Origin: Clostridium tunisiense TJ
GTDB taxonomy: Bacteria; Bacillota; Clostridia; Clostridiales; Clostridiaceae
Direction of reading: 5' to 3'
Length of the DNA: 64,000 nt
Assembly: GCF_000300195.1 (NCBI RefSeq)
Contig: NZ_AMQH01000005.1
Span: 248,001-312,000 of the forward strand
How positions within the stretch are numbered: position 1 is the stretch's first letter; every line of letters starts with the position of its first letter. The position numbers and the translations under genes were made by a program. Shown piece after piece: positions 16,828-25,662 of this stretch. The notes beneath the pieces are model-generated. The model saw only the letters and a list, made by a program, of their open reading frames with translations, did not search any database and was not told the DNA's origin.

Positions 16828-16866
16828 GGTAGCCTAACAAGTTAGGGAGAGTTGTGTTAGGTTACC
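16828..16866 (+). other. Intergenic mRNA hairpin between binding protein and permease genes
   Basis: GGTAGCCTAACA (16828-16839) pairs with TGTTAGGTTACC (16855-16866): 12 bp with one G-T pair. No T-run follows, so it is more likely an RNA-stabilising or processing structure that sets a high binding-protein to permease ratio than a full terminator. Confidence 0.65.
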
Positions 16867-16890
16867 CTTACACAAAGGAGGAGTAAAATA

Positions 16891-17664
16891 ATGAGTTTAG
16901 ATTGGATAGTAAAAATTATTTCAAATAACTGGTCTATGTTTCTTAGAGGGGCTGGAATAACTCTTTTAATTTCAATGGTTGGAACAATTATAGGTTTTTT
17001 TATAGGGATTATAGTAGGGGTTATACGAACTATTCCGTCACCAGAAGGAAAAGCTAAAAGAATATTTGTAAAAATCCTTAATGCAATACTTTTTGTTTAT
17101 ATAGAATTGTTCCGTGGAACACCTATGATTGTGCAGGCTATGGTAATTTATTATGGGTCCGCTTTAGCTTTTGGTATGAATATGAATAGATTATATGCAG
17201 CTATATTAATAGTATCTATTAATACAGGGGCATATATGGCAGAAATTATCCGTGGAGGAATTCTATCCATTGATAAGGGTCAGTTTGAAGCTGCTCATGC
17301 TATTGGTATGACTCACTTTCAAACCATGATGAATATAATTTTACCTCAAGCAATTCGTAATATTTTACCTTCAATAGGAAATGAGTTTGTGATTAATATA
17401 AAAGATACTTCAGTACTTAATGTAATTTCTGTAACAGAGTTATATTTTCAAACAAAATCAGTATCAGGAAATAACTTTAGATATTTTGAATCCTTCTTTG
17501 TAGCTTGTGTGCTATATTTTATCATGACTTTTACAGTAACAAGAATTTTACGCTATATTGAAAAGAGATTAGATGGAGCAGAAAATTATGTTATAAGTGA
17601 TATTGAAATAGAAAAACAATCAGTAATTTTAGCATCAGGAAATAGGGATGCAGTTAGTTACTAA
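16891..17664 (+). CDS. Amino acid ABC transporter permease (HisM/GlnP family)
   Basis: A 257-residue inner-membrane subunit with about five helices and the family motif ELFRGTPMIVQAMVIYYG early, then the EAA loop EAAHAIGMTHFQTMMNIILP that docks on the ATPase. It works as a homodimer with the binding protein before it and the ATPase after it. AAAGGAGGAG precedes the ATG. The last 25 residues form a hydrophilic tail. It belongs to the riboswitch-controlled lysine import operon. Confidence 0.95.
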   Translation: MSLDWIVKIISNNWSMFLRGAGITLLISMVGTIIGFFIGIIVGVIRTIPSPEGKAKRIFVKILNAILFVYIELFRGTPMIVQAMVIYYGSALAFGMNMNRLYAAILIVSINTGAYMAEIIRGGILSIDKGQFEAAHAIGMTHFQTMMNIILPQAIRNILPSIGNEFVINIKDTSVLNVISVTELYFQTKSVSGNNFRYFESFFVACVLYFIMTFTVTRILRYIEKRLDGAENYVISDIEIEKQSVILASGNRDAVSY

Positions 17665-17679
17665 AGAGGAGGAGAAATC

Positions 17680-18420
17680 GTGGAAAATATAATTGAAGTT
17701 AACCATTTAAGAAAATCCTTTGGAGATCATCAGGTTTTAAAAGATATTGACTTCTCAGTAAATAAAGGAGAAGTAGTTTCTATAATTGGCTCCTCTGGAT
17801 CAGGGAAATCTACCCTTCTTCGTTGTATTAATCTTTTAGAAAAGCCAACGGGTGGGGAAATAATATATAAGGGGAAAAACATCTTAGATAATAATCATGA
17901 TACTGGTATGTATAGAACTAAATTAGGCATGGTATTTCAACAGTTTAATTTGTTTAATAATAAAAATGTTTTAGATAACTGCATAGTTGGACAAGTAAAA
18001 GTATTAAACCGCTCTAGGGAAGAAGCTGAAAAGGTGGCTATGAAATACTTGAATCTTGTTGGAATGGAAAGATACATTAATGCAAAGCCAAGACAGTTAT
18101 CAGGAGGTCAAAAGCAACGAGTGGCTATTGCTAGAGCACTTTCAATGGAGCCGGATGTAATGCTTTTTGATGAGCCAACTTCAGCTTTAGATCCTGAAAT
18201 GGTAGGAGAGGTTCTTAAGGTAATGAAGAATCTTGGGGAAAGTGGAATTACTATGTTAGTAGTAACCCATGAGATGGGTTTTGCAAAAGAAGTATCTCAC
18301 AGAGTGGTGTTTATGGATAAAGGAGTCATTGCTGAAGAAGGAAGCCCTGAGCAAATTTTTAATAATCCTGCTGAACCTCGTACAAGAGAATTTTTAAAGC
18401 GCACTTTAAGCAATATTTAA
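17680..18420 (+). CDS. Amino acid ABC transporter ATP-binding protein (GlnQ/HisP family)
   Basis: A 246-residue ATPase. Walker A is GSSGSGKS (37-44), the Q-loop is in VFQQFNLF, the signature is [15 protein letters not shown] and Walker B is [20 protein letters not shown], typical of polar amino acid importers. GTG at 17680 follows AGAGGAGG and begins 15 bases after the permease stop. It is the last gene of the operon, followed by two hairpins. Confidence 0.96.
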   Translation: MENIIEVNHLRKSFGDHQVLKDIDFSVNKGEVVSIIGSSGSGKSTLLRCINLLEKPTGGEIIYKGKNILDNNHDTGMYRTKLGMVFQQFNLFNNKNVLDNCIVGQVKVLNRSREEAEKVAMKYLNLVGMERYINAKPRQLSGGQKQRVAIARALSMEPDVMLFDEPTSALDPEMVGEVLKVMKNLGESGITMLVVTHEMGFAKEVSHRVVFMDKGVIAEEGSPEQIFNNPAEPRTREFLKRTLSNI

Positions 18421-18768
18421 TAGATATTAACCATAAGTGAAAGGAACATTTTTATTTAGTTATAAGGAAAGTGTCCACCCCCTCAAGGATAATAGTTTAG
18501 TTGAAAAGTAATAAGTGGTTTTAACTAGAAAGGCTTATTACTTAATTTATCAAGGAGAACTAATGAATAATTAGAAATTTGCACTCAGACTGGAAGGTCT
18601 GAGTGTTTTTGTGTTAAACAGTAAAGTTCTATGAAAAGGTGATTTAAAGGTTATATTTTACAAATCTTAAGAAGTTCTTAAGATTTATACAAACAATATT
18701 TTAAGATTTCCTTGCTATTATTGTGTTATAGAGAGTGCAGTAAGTTGCTAATCTGGAGGTAATAATAA
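18421..18768. other. Region after the lysine importer operon
   Basis: No gene seen. A first hairpin AAGTAATAAG/CTTATTACTT (18506-18543) precedes the main terminator at 18583. A TATTGTGTTATAGA stretch near 18719 may contain the next promoter. Confidence 0.5.
18583..18612 (+). terminator. Rho-independent terminator of the amino acid importer operon
   Basis: ACTCAGAC (18583-18590) pairs perfectly with GTCTGAGT (18597-18604) around a six-base loop and is followed by GTTTTTGTG. Confidence 0.85.
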
Positions 18769-19359
18769 ATGGAAAAACATTATTTATATATTGTTCTTAC
18801 GAGAACTAATACAACAGTTTCAAGGCTTATTGGGTTATTCACCAATGATGAATATACTCATGCAGCAATTTCTTTGGATAAGGAATTAAATAGAATGTAT
18901 AGTTTTGCAAGAAAATATACATTTAATCCTTTTATCGGGAGGTTTAAACAGGAAGTGCTAAATCAAGGGTTATACAAATTTAGCAATACTTTACCTGGTA
19001 CCATAATGAAGGTTGAAGTTTCAAAAGAACAATATGAAAAAGCTGAGGAATTGGTAAATCATTTTATAGATAATAGCAATAGCTATAAATATAACTATAA
19101 AGGGCTTATACATAACCTACTAAATAAAGAAGTATGCTACCAAGATAGGTTTTTATGTTCAGAGTTTGTATATTATATTTTAAACCACAGTGGGGTTTTG
19201 GATTTTAATATGTCAAGAAACCTTGTTAGACCTGAAACCTTGCTTCAGGCAAAGGGCGAGATAATTTACAAGGGAAATCTTAAAGAAATAGAATCAACTA
19301 GTAATAATTATGAGGTGGAAGAAATAAAGTTTATGGAGTTGAAGGCGATTTATGAATAA
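18769..19359 (+). CDS. YiiX/YaeF-type permuted NlpC/P60 hydrolase
   Basis: A 196-residue protein of the circularly permuted papain-like (YaeF/YiiX) group. His31 lies in EYTHAAISLD and Cys130 in DRFLCSEFVYYIL; in this permuted fold the His comes before the Cys, as seen here. Relatives cleave amide bonds in peptidoglycan peptides or lipoproteins, but many are uncharacterised. No signal peptide is seen, so it acts inside the cell or at the inner membrane face. GGAGG precedes the ATG. The stop codon overlaps the start of the TVP38-family gene by eight bases, so the two are translationally coupled and probably work on the same membrane process. Confidence 0.8.
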   Translation: MEKHYLYIVLTRTNTTVSRLIGLFTNDEYTHAAISLDKELNRMYSFARKYTFNPFIGRFKQEVLNQGLYKFSNTLPGTIMKVEVSKEQYEKAEELVNHFIDNSNSYKYNYKGLIHNLLNKEVCYQDRFLCSEFVYYILNHSGVLDFNMSRNLVRPETLLQAKGEIIYKGNLKEIESTSNNYEVEEIKFMELKAIYE

Positions 19360-20035
19360 GCATAAAGAAAAAATAAAATTATGGTTATGCTTATTTGTGG
19401 CTATAGGGTTATTGTTAAGCATATTCCTCTACATGAAGTCAACAGGAATTTTTAGCACAATTAATTCAGTGGAAGCCTTTAAGGCATATATTCAGAGTTA
19501 TGGTGACAAGGCTTATGGAATGTTCTTCTTTATTCAGTTTATGTCTGTTATAATTGCACCAATACCTAGTAATATTAGTGCTGTGGTGGGTGGAAATGTA
19601 TTTGGTTTATGGCAATCCTTTTTCATTAGTTTGTTAGCTATTATAAGTGGGTCAGTAGTAGTATTTATTCTTGCAAGAAAACTTGGAAAGCCTTTTACTG
19701 AGAAATTTGTGAGTCCTAAAATTTCAGAAAAATATGAGAAGCTTATTTCCTCAAAAAGGGGGGAGCTGTTAGTTGGAATATTGTTCTTATTGCCCTTTTT
19801 ACCAGATGATGCTATAGGCTTCTTGGTGGGGCTTAGTACAATGAGATTAGGTAGATACTTTATGATAATGATATTAACTAGGCCTTGGGAAATACTAGCT
19901 GCATCTGCATTGGGTTCTTCAAATATTATAATTCCCTGGTGGGGCTGGGGTATTATTGCTATATTAGTTCTTTATGTAGTAAAGAATGGTAGTAGACTAG
20001 AAAACAAATTTGTTAGTGCATTTAAGGAAGGCTAA
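19352..20035 (+). CDS. TVP38/TMEM64 (DedA superfamily, VTT) membrane protein
   Basis: A 227-residue integral membrane protein of the VTT/DedA superfamily. After a first helix (WLCLFVAIGLLLSIFLYM) come the hallmark APIPSNISAVVGGNVFGLW, SGSVVVFILARKLGKP and the FLPDDAIGFLVGLSTMRL segment. DedA-type proteins are linked to lipid scrambling or flipping and envelope homeostasis. It overlaps the YiiX-like gene upstream by eight bases. No clear terminator follows within 200 bases. Confidence 0.9.
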   Translation: MNKHKEKIKLWLCLFVAIGLLLSIFLYMKSTGIFSTINSVEAFKAYIQSYGDKAYGMFFFIQFMSVIIAPIPSNISAVVGGNVFGLWQSFFISLLAIISGSVVVFILARKLGKPFTEKFVSPKISEKYEKLISSKRGELLVGILFLLPFLPDDAIGFLVGLSTMRLGRYFMIMILTRPWEILAASALGSSNIIIPWWGWGIIAILVLYVVKNGSRLENKFVSAFKEG

Positions 20036-20237
20036 TTAGTAGGCTAACCTTAATTTCTTTATGCTAATTTTAAGCAACACTTTTGTGAAGATACATTTAT
20101 TCATAAGGGATATAAATATAGATTTCATAAGAAGATATGTCACCATCTCACTATAAACTGTAGATATAAGATGAAAAATCTATTTCAAACAATAGGAAAT
20201 TATGGTAAAATGGGAAAAATAACAAGGGATACTTAAA

Positions 20238-21146
20238 ATGGTATTAGGGGGTAGGAATGTGGAAAATATAAATAATTTTAATATAAAAATTAAAGAAAAA
20301 CTGAACTTAGAGGACTATAAGGAGATAAATCAGCTTCAAAATCTTTGTCATGAAGTAGATAAAGTTTCCTTAAAATTAGAACTTGATTATAAATTAAGTA
20401 GAAGTGAGGTTGAAGGGAAAAATATAGATAACCTCAATGAATTCTTATACTATTATGAAAACATGTTAGTAGGTTATATTGGCATCTGTGAGTTTGGTGG
20501 GGCTGCTATGGAAATCAATGGAATGGTGCACCCAAGCTATAGGAGGAGGGGGATATTCAAGAAGTTATTTTCACTGGTTAAAGATGAAGGTGGTAAGAGA
20601 AACCCAAAAAAAATACTTTTGCTTAGTGATAATAATTCTATTTCAGGGCTTGAATTTATTAAAAACACAGGTGCAGAGCACCATCATTCAGAGTATGAGA
20701 TGTTTTTAAGACGCAATAGTGAAACAAATTCTTCAGGTAACAATGTGGTTTTAAGAAGAGCTATCAATGAAGATGGAAGAGAAATTGCATGGCAAAACTC
20801 TATATATTTTAACGAGGAGTTTAAGGAAGAAAACATTCCGATGCCTGAAGAAGAAGAAAAAAGTGGAATACTCATGTTCATAGCTGAAGTTGATAATAAA
20901 GTAATGGGTAAAGTTAACATAGAAATAAGGGAAGGCCAAGGAGGAATTTATGGATTAGGAGTAATTCCTGAGTATCGCGGAAGAGGTTATGGAAGAGAAA
21001 TATTAACTAAAGCTGTGAAAATACTACAGGAAAAAGGTGCAAAAGATGTAATGCTTCAAGTGGAAGCGAAAAATAAGAATGCACTAAATCTTTATAAATC
21101 CTGTGGATTTGAGGAAACTTATACTATGGATTATTATAAATTATAG
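20238..21146 (+). CDS. Tandem GNAT acetyltransferase
   Basis: A 302-residue protein with two GNAT folds. The first, about residues 30-155, includes GMVHPSYRRRGIFKKLF with the acetyl-CoA pyrophosphate loop. The second, about 165-300, has GLGVIPEYRGRGYGREILTK and ends with VEAKNKNALNLYKSCGF. Both domains keep the R/Q..GxG/A loop, so both may bind acetyl-CoA. The acceptor substrate cannot be read. The ATG at 20238 is used; a GTG at 20259 follows AGGGGG more closely and is a possible alternative start. It converges on cstA with a shared terminator. Confidence 0.88.
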   Translation: MVLGGRNVENINNFNIKIKEKLNLEDYKEINQLQNLCHEVDKVSLKLELDYKLSRSEVEGKNIDNLNEFLYYYENMLVGYIGICEFGGAAMEINGMVHPSYRRRGIFKKLFSLVKDEGGKRNPKKILLLSDNNSISGLEFIKNTGAEHHHSEYEMFLRRNSETNSSGNNVVLRRAINEDGREIAWQNSIYFNEEFKEENIPMPEEEEKSGILMFIAEVDNKVMGKVNIEIREGQGGIYGLGVIPEYRGRGYGREILTKAVKILQEKGAKDVMLQVEAKNKNALNLYKSCGFEETYTMDYYKL

Positions 21147-21276
21147 AACTCAAAGATAAAAATTCCTAGAAGATTAGAGTTATGAAACAATATAAAAGTT
21201 TCAGAAACCAAGACTAGAAATTATTTAGTTACAATTAAAACTCATTCATAGATAGTGTTAAATATGAAAGAACAAA

Positions 21277-21327
21277 TAAAGAGCTTCTAAGTAAATGTAT
21301 TACATTTGTCTTAGAAGCTCTTTATTT
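21277..21327. terminator. Bidirectional terminator between the GNAT gene and cstA
   Basis: AAAGAGCTTCTAAG pairs with CTTAGAAGCTCTTT (14 bp) over an 18-base loop, with A-rich and T-rich flanks on both sides, placed between convergent genes. Confidence 0.88.
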
Positions 21328-21356
21328 GAGTTGCAATTTTATATTAAATTAATCTA

Positions 21357-22793
21357 TTATGCTTCAAGTTTTTCATTTACTTGAGAGCTTTGAAGTTTCT
21401 TTTTTGCAGCTATTAGGAACACCACAAGGGCACCAATTGCAGCTATTATTCCAGCAGGATAAGCTATTGAAGAGGAAAGTTTAAAACCTTCTGGAGCTAC
21501 AAGGATATAAGTTATAGAAACGCCAGTCATGAATACTGCTGGCAATGTAGCTATCCAATGAATTTGTTTTCTTAAAGCTAAGTACATAGCTGAAGCCCAA
21601 AGTACAATCATTGCTAAAGTTTGATTAGACCATGCAAAGTATCTCCAAAGAATATTAAAGTCAATTCTTGTTAAAATGAAACCAATGATAAATAATGGGA
21701 TAGTTATTATAAGTCTGTTTTTCATTGGTCCTTGTTTGAAGTTTAAAAAGTCTGCAATAGTAAGTCTTGCACTTCTAAAAGCTGTGTCTCCAGAAGTTAC
21801 GGGGCAAGCTATTACACCAAGTATTGCAAGAGCTCCTCCAAATTTACCAAGTAGAGTTGTAGAAATTGTACTTACAACCCAACCTTGTCCACCGTTAGCA
21901 GTCATTTGTGCATTTAATTCTCCAGTGCTACCAAAGAAGGCTATTGCAGCAGCTGCCCAGATTAGAGCAACTATACCTTCAGCAATCATAGAACCATAGA
22001 ATATTGCTCTACCTTGTTTTTCAGAAGTTATACATCTTGCCATCATAGGAGATTGTGTTGAGTGGAAGCCAGAGATAGCTCCACAAGCTATAGATATAAA
22101 CATTAATGGCCAAATAGGTAGTTGTTTTGGGTGAAGGTTTGCTAATGTAATCTCAGGAATTTTATAGCCTCCAAAGATTATGCCTCCTGATACCCCTAAA
22201 GCCATAACTAAAAGGCAAATACCGAAGATTGGATAAATTTTTCCGATAAGTTTATCTATTGGAAGTAAGGTAGCTAAAATATAATAAGCAAAGATTACAT
22301 AAACCCAAAATTTAGCATCAAGCCTTTCAGGTGTAAGTATAGCTAGAAGATTAGCTGGAGTTGTTATGAAAACTACACCTACAAGTATAAGAACTATAAC
22401 TGAAAAACCTCTCATGAAGTTTTTAAAACCAGGTCCTAAATATTTTCCTACAACTTCAGGTATACTAGCACCATCATGTCTTACAGATAACATTCCAGAT
22501 AAGTAGTCGTGCACTCCCCCTGCAAATATAGAACCAAGGACTATCCATAGAAAGGCAACAGGTCCCCATAATGCACCGGCAATGGCACCAAAGATTGGGC
22601 CTGTCCCAGCAATGTTTAGGAATTGAATTAAGAAAATCTTCCAACCAGGCATTTTAACAAAATCCACACCATCTTCAAGTCTTACAGCTGGTGTTTGAAT
22701 TTTTTCATCTGCGCCAAAAGCTTTTTCAACAATTTTACTGTATACAAAATAACCTACAATTAAGGCAACAATAGAAAGAAGAAAAGATATCAT
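21357..22793 (-). CDS. cstA: CstA family pyruvate/peptide transporter
   Basis: A 478-residue membrane protein with the CstA core: LIQFLNIAGTGPIFGAIAGA, SIFAGGVHDYLSGMLSVRHD, GASIPEVVGKYLG and GFHSTQSPMMARCI. E. coli CstA and BtsT are pyruvate transporters; short clostridial forms like this are often labelled peptide transporter. ATG at 22793 is chosen because AGGGGGGA precedes it by seven bases; an upstream ATG at 22829 has no such site. A LytS/LytTR sensor pair lies directly upstream on the same strand, the arrangement seen with BtsS/BtsR and BtsT, so pyruvate uptake under that control is a reasonable inference. Confidence 0.92.
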   Translation of the reverse strand: MISFLLSIVALIVGYFVYSKIVEKAFGADEKIQTPAVRLEDGVDFVKMPGWKIFLIQFLNIAGTGPIFGAIAGALWGPVAFLWIVLGSIFAGGVHDYLSGMLSVRHDGASIPEVVGKYLGPGFKNFMRGFSVIVLILVGVVFITTPANLLAILTPERLDAKFWVYVIFAYYILATLLPIDKLIGKIYPIFGICLLVMALGVSGGIIFGGYKIPEITLANLHPKQLPIWPLMFISIACGAISGFHSTQSPMMARCITSEKQGRAIFYGSMIAEGIVALIWAAAAIAFFGSTGELNAQMTANGGQGWVVSTISTTLLGKFGGALAILGVIACPVTSGDTAFRSARLTIADFLNFKQGPMKNRLIITIPLFIIGFILTRIDFNILWRYFAWSNQTLAMIVLWASAMYLALRKQIHWIATLPAVFMTGVSITYILVAPEGFKLSSSIAYPAGIIAAIGALVVFLIAAKKKLQSSQVNEKLEA

Positions 22794-22823
22794 TGATAAA
22801 TCCCCCCTGTATAATAGTTTTTT

Positions 22824-22849
22824 ATACATATATTATAAAATATATGTAT
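22824..22849 (-). promoter_or_regulatory. Perfect 10-bp inverted repeat over the cstA promoter
   Basis: ATACATATAT and ATATATGTAT flank a six-base spacer, 30 to 56 bases upstream of the cstA ATG. On the minus strand TATAAT falls at its centre (22837-22832), so a protein bound here would cover the minus-10 element. The binding protein is unknown; the neighbouring LytTR regulator is one candidate. Confidence 0.5.
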
Positions 22850-22875
22850 ATGTTTACATGGAGAAATTCTTTAAA

Positions 22876-22909
22876 TAACAAAAAGAGCACATAAAATACA
22901 TTTATATGC
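22876..22909 (-). terminator. Terminator of the LytS/LytTR operon (minus strand)
   Basis: GCATATAAA pairs with TTTATGTGC (9 bp, one G-T) on the minus strand and is followed by TCTTTTTGTT. The 5' half of the stem overlaps the regulator stop codon, so cstA has its own transcription start. Confidence 0.65.
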
Positions 22910-23606
22910 CCATGATTTGCTTAAACTTTGAAATGTTATGTCTGCTAACAGGGACTTCTTCTTCCACATCCTGGAGCCTTAATAAATATGTGTTGTTAAA
23001 CCAGGGAATTATTTCTTTTATCTTATCTAAATTTACAATATAAGAACGATGGCATTTGAAAAAATTGTTTTGAGGAAGTTTTTTGTGAAAATCACTAATA
23101 CTAGAATTAGTTTTAAATTCCTCTTCCTTGGTATAAATCAAAACCTCATGCTCATTAGCTCTACAATAGCATATTTCACTAATACTTAAAACAACTAATT
23201 TTTCATTTTTCCATAGAGTAATTCTATCATTATTACATTTGGTGATAGTATTATAGTTTTCCAGCTTTTTTAAAGTATCAACTATCCTATCCTCAGAATA
23301 AGGCTTTAATATGTAATCAAAGGCTGAAACTTCAAAAGCTTCAAGAGCATGCTCCCTATAAGCACTTATAAATACAATAATAGGCTTATCTTTTAACGTG
23401 TTTATCACCCTGCTAAAGGTAATACCATCCAATTTAGGCATACTTATATCCAAGAAAATTACATCTACAGCATTATTTTGAACATATTCAAGAGCTTTTA
23501 TGCTATCATCGAATTTATCAAGTATTTTAATTGAGCTAAAATTAGTAACAAAGTAACTTAACTCCTCTATGGCAGGAATTTCATCATCTATGATAATACA
23601 GTTCAT
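22902..23606 (-). CDS. LytTR family response regulator (BtsR/YpdB type)
   Basis: A 234-residue regulator. The receiver domain spans residues 1-120 with Asp7, Asp8 and the phospho-acceptor Asp53 in VIFLDISMPKLDG, and Lys in YILKPYS. The C-terminal LytTR DNA-binding domain (about 135-234) shows FKCHRSYIVNLDKIKEIIPW. ATG at 23606 is used: AAGGTGG precedes it and it lies four bases after the kinase stop codon. With the kinase it likely activates the cstA gene downstream. Confidence 0.93.
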   Translation of the reverse strand: MNCIIIDDEIPAIEELSYFVTNFSSIKILDKFDDSIKALEYVQNNAVDVIFLDISMPKLDGITFSRVINTLKDKPIIVFISAYREHALEAFEVSAFDYILKPYSEDRIVDTLKKLENYNTITKCNNDRITLWKNEKLVVLSISEICYCRANEHEVLIYTKEEEFKTNSSISDFHKKLPQNNFFKCHRSYIVNLDKIKEIIPWFNNTYLLRLQDVEEEVPVSRHNISKFKQIMGI

Positions 23607-23610
23607 AAAT

Positions 23611-25287
23611 TTAGCCACCTTTCTCCTTTTCATTAAGTATAAAGCTTATTTTTGTACCCACACTAAGTCTTTCAATATTAAGTCCATTACCATATATATA
23701 TTTAAGTCTATTGTTAACATTAGACATACCAATTTTGTTTTCCTTAGAAGTACCATTATATATTGTGTCAATTATATGTTGAGAAATTCCAACACCATCA
23801 TCTTCTATTATAACGAGAACTTCATTTGAATTATAATTTTTCACAGTGATTTTTACATTACCTGATCCAGAACCCTCTAAAATCCCATGCTTAATAGAGT
23901 TTTCTACCAAGGGTTGAATAACAAGTGATGGAATTTTAATATTTATATTTTCATCAACATCATAAGATACCTTTAATTTATCTCCAAAACGAGCTTTTTC
24001 TATTTCAACATAAGCTTTAACTTGTTCAAGTTCTTTGCTTATATCCACAAAGGTACTAGTGTTTTCAATGTTATATCTTAAATAGTTAGAAAGGTTTACT
24101 ATAAGCTCCCTTGCTTTATTTGGATTAAATCTTAAAAAAGATACAATAGTATTTAAGGCATTAAAGAGAAAATGTGGATTGATTTGAGCTTGAAGAGCCT
24201 TTATTTCTGCCTTTGTAGCCATATCTTCAAGTCTCCCCAACTTACTAATTTCAAGTTGGGTGGAAATTAATTGAGATAATCCAACTGCCAGTTTTTCTGT
24301 AGTATAAGAAACACCATTTTCTATTGGGTAGTATAATTTTAAGGTTCCAATGACCTCTTGGTTTTCTTTAAGAGGGACAAGTATTGCAGATTTTAGAGGG
24401 CAGCTTTTGCAAAAGCATTGTATTTCTTCAGCACAGTTTAAAATACTCATAGAACCATTATCAATTACCTGTTTTGTAGCTGTGGTTTGTATAGGGCTTC
24501 CAACAACATGATGATCTGATCCTAGGCCAGCATGAGCAAGAACTGTATTCCTATCAGTAATTGAAACTGCGGCAGCACCAGTAGACTCTTTTATTATAGA
24601 GCAAATCTTAACCAAAGAATCATTGGTTATATCCCTAAAGTAGGGGAGAGTTTTATTAGCTATTTCTAGGGCTAGTTGAGCTTGAGATGCAGCTATTTGA
24701 TCTTTTTCATTAAAGATTCTTTCTATGAGTAGTATAAGAATGCTTATACCTAAAGCATTAGTAAAGGTCATAGGAAAGTAAATACTTTTTACTATAGAAA
24801 CTGCACTGGTATAAGGCTTAGAGATAAGCAAAATAAGAAGCATTTCAATGCTTTCAATTACTAATCCACCAATGAATCCATAGAACCATTTGTTGTGACC
24901 TGTACCTCTTTTGTACAGAATAGCAGAAACAAATCCAGCAATAATTGTGGCTATAGCGCAAGGAATAGAAGTTATTCCACCAATATCATAGGTAAACCTA
25001 TGAATTCCCGCAAGAGTACCAGCTATAATTCCAACAAAGGGACCGCAAAGAATTCCACCAGCCATTACTCCAATTATTCTGGTATTAGCTATGGCTCCGT
25101 TTACATCTGTACCAGAATAGGTTCCAATTATACCAAAAATAGAAAAGGCTAAAGCAAGTATGGTAAGTTCTCTTTTTCTAAATTTATCTCTTTGTATTAT
25201 TTTTTTTACTATAGATATATTTGAAATTATAAAAGCTAGTATTACAACATAACCTAAATTGTTTATAAGATTTCTAAATAAATTCAT
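23611..25287 (-). CDS. LytS/BtsS-type sensor histidine kinase
   Basis: A 558-residue kinase. Residues 5-190 form the 5TM-5TMR_LYT sensor (GVMAGGILCGPFVGIIAGT, then TYDIGGITSIPCAIATIIAG). Residues 215-345 are a GAF domain with four close cysteines (284, 291, 293 and 296). The His_kinase domain has His372 in QINPHFLFNALNTI, and the ATPase domain shows PLVENSIKHGI, DDGVGIS and GMSNVNNRLKYIYG. BtsS of this family senses pyruvate; LytS senses membrane potential. The cysteine group next to CPL could bind a metal or respond to redox. It is the first gene of the operon. Confidence 0.93.
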   Translation of the reverse strand: MNLFRNLINNLGYVVILAFIISNISIVKKIIQRDKFRKRELTILALAFSIFGIIGTYSGTDVNGAIANTRIIGVMAGGILCGPFVGIIAGTLAGIHRFTYDIGGITSIPCAIATIIAGFVSAILYKRGTGHNKWFYGFIGGLVIESIEMLLILLISKPYTSAVSIVKSIYFPMTFTNALGISILILLIERIFNEKDQIAASQAQLALEIANKTLPYFRDITNDSLVKICSIIKESTGAAAVSITDRNTVLAHAGLGSDHHVVGSPIQTTATKQVIDNGSMSILNCAEEIQCFCKSCPLKSAILVPLKENQEVIGTLKLYYPIENGVSYTTEKLAVGLSQLISTQLEISKLGRLEDMATKAEIKALQAQINPHFLFNALNTIVSFLRFNPNKARELIVNLSNYLRYNIENTSTFVDISKELEQVKAYVEIEKARFGDKLKVSYDVDENINIKIPSLVIQPLVENSIKHGILEGSGSGNVKITVKNYNSNEVLVIIEDDGVGISQHIIDTIYNGTSKENKIGMSNVNNRLKYIYGNGLNIERLSVGTKISFILNEKEKGG

Positions 25288-25662
25288 ATAAATTACCTCT
25301 AGTTTTTAATTTAATATTTATTCTTTAAAGTTTAACTATCACTTTAAAATAATGCATGTATTATAGATAGTTTATCACAAATTGTTTATAATTTATAAAT
25401 TTATTGCAAAGAAAACATGTTGATTAGTTCCAGTGAAAGTTATGGTTAAAATTTTTTCTACCTTGGGGTATATTTGCAAGAAAAGTATCCCAATTTTTAC
25501 TAATAGTGCTATGAAGAAAATTTTATGAAGGTTATTTTTTTATTTATATTTTATGATATAATACTTCCATGAAAAAAATGTATAATTTGGTCGAAACATG
25601 TTTATAAATTACATTTATTTACTTTGATTTTGACATATACGAAAGATATGAGGAGATACAAG
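25288..25662. other. Divergent promoter region between the LytS kinase and motA
   Basis: AT-rich, no gene seen. TATAAT at 25557-25562 is a likely minus-10 element for motA but has no good minus-35 at the right distance. I did not find a clear sigma-D (TAAA-N15-GCCGATAA) promoter. Confidence 0.4.

Noticed and set aside
24895-25152. Plus-strand Ser/Asn/Thr-rich frame opposite the LytS kinase gene
   Set aside because: Antisense of conserved membrane-sensor coding sequence, no ribosome binding site.
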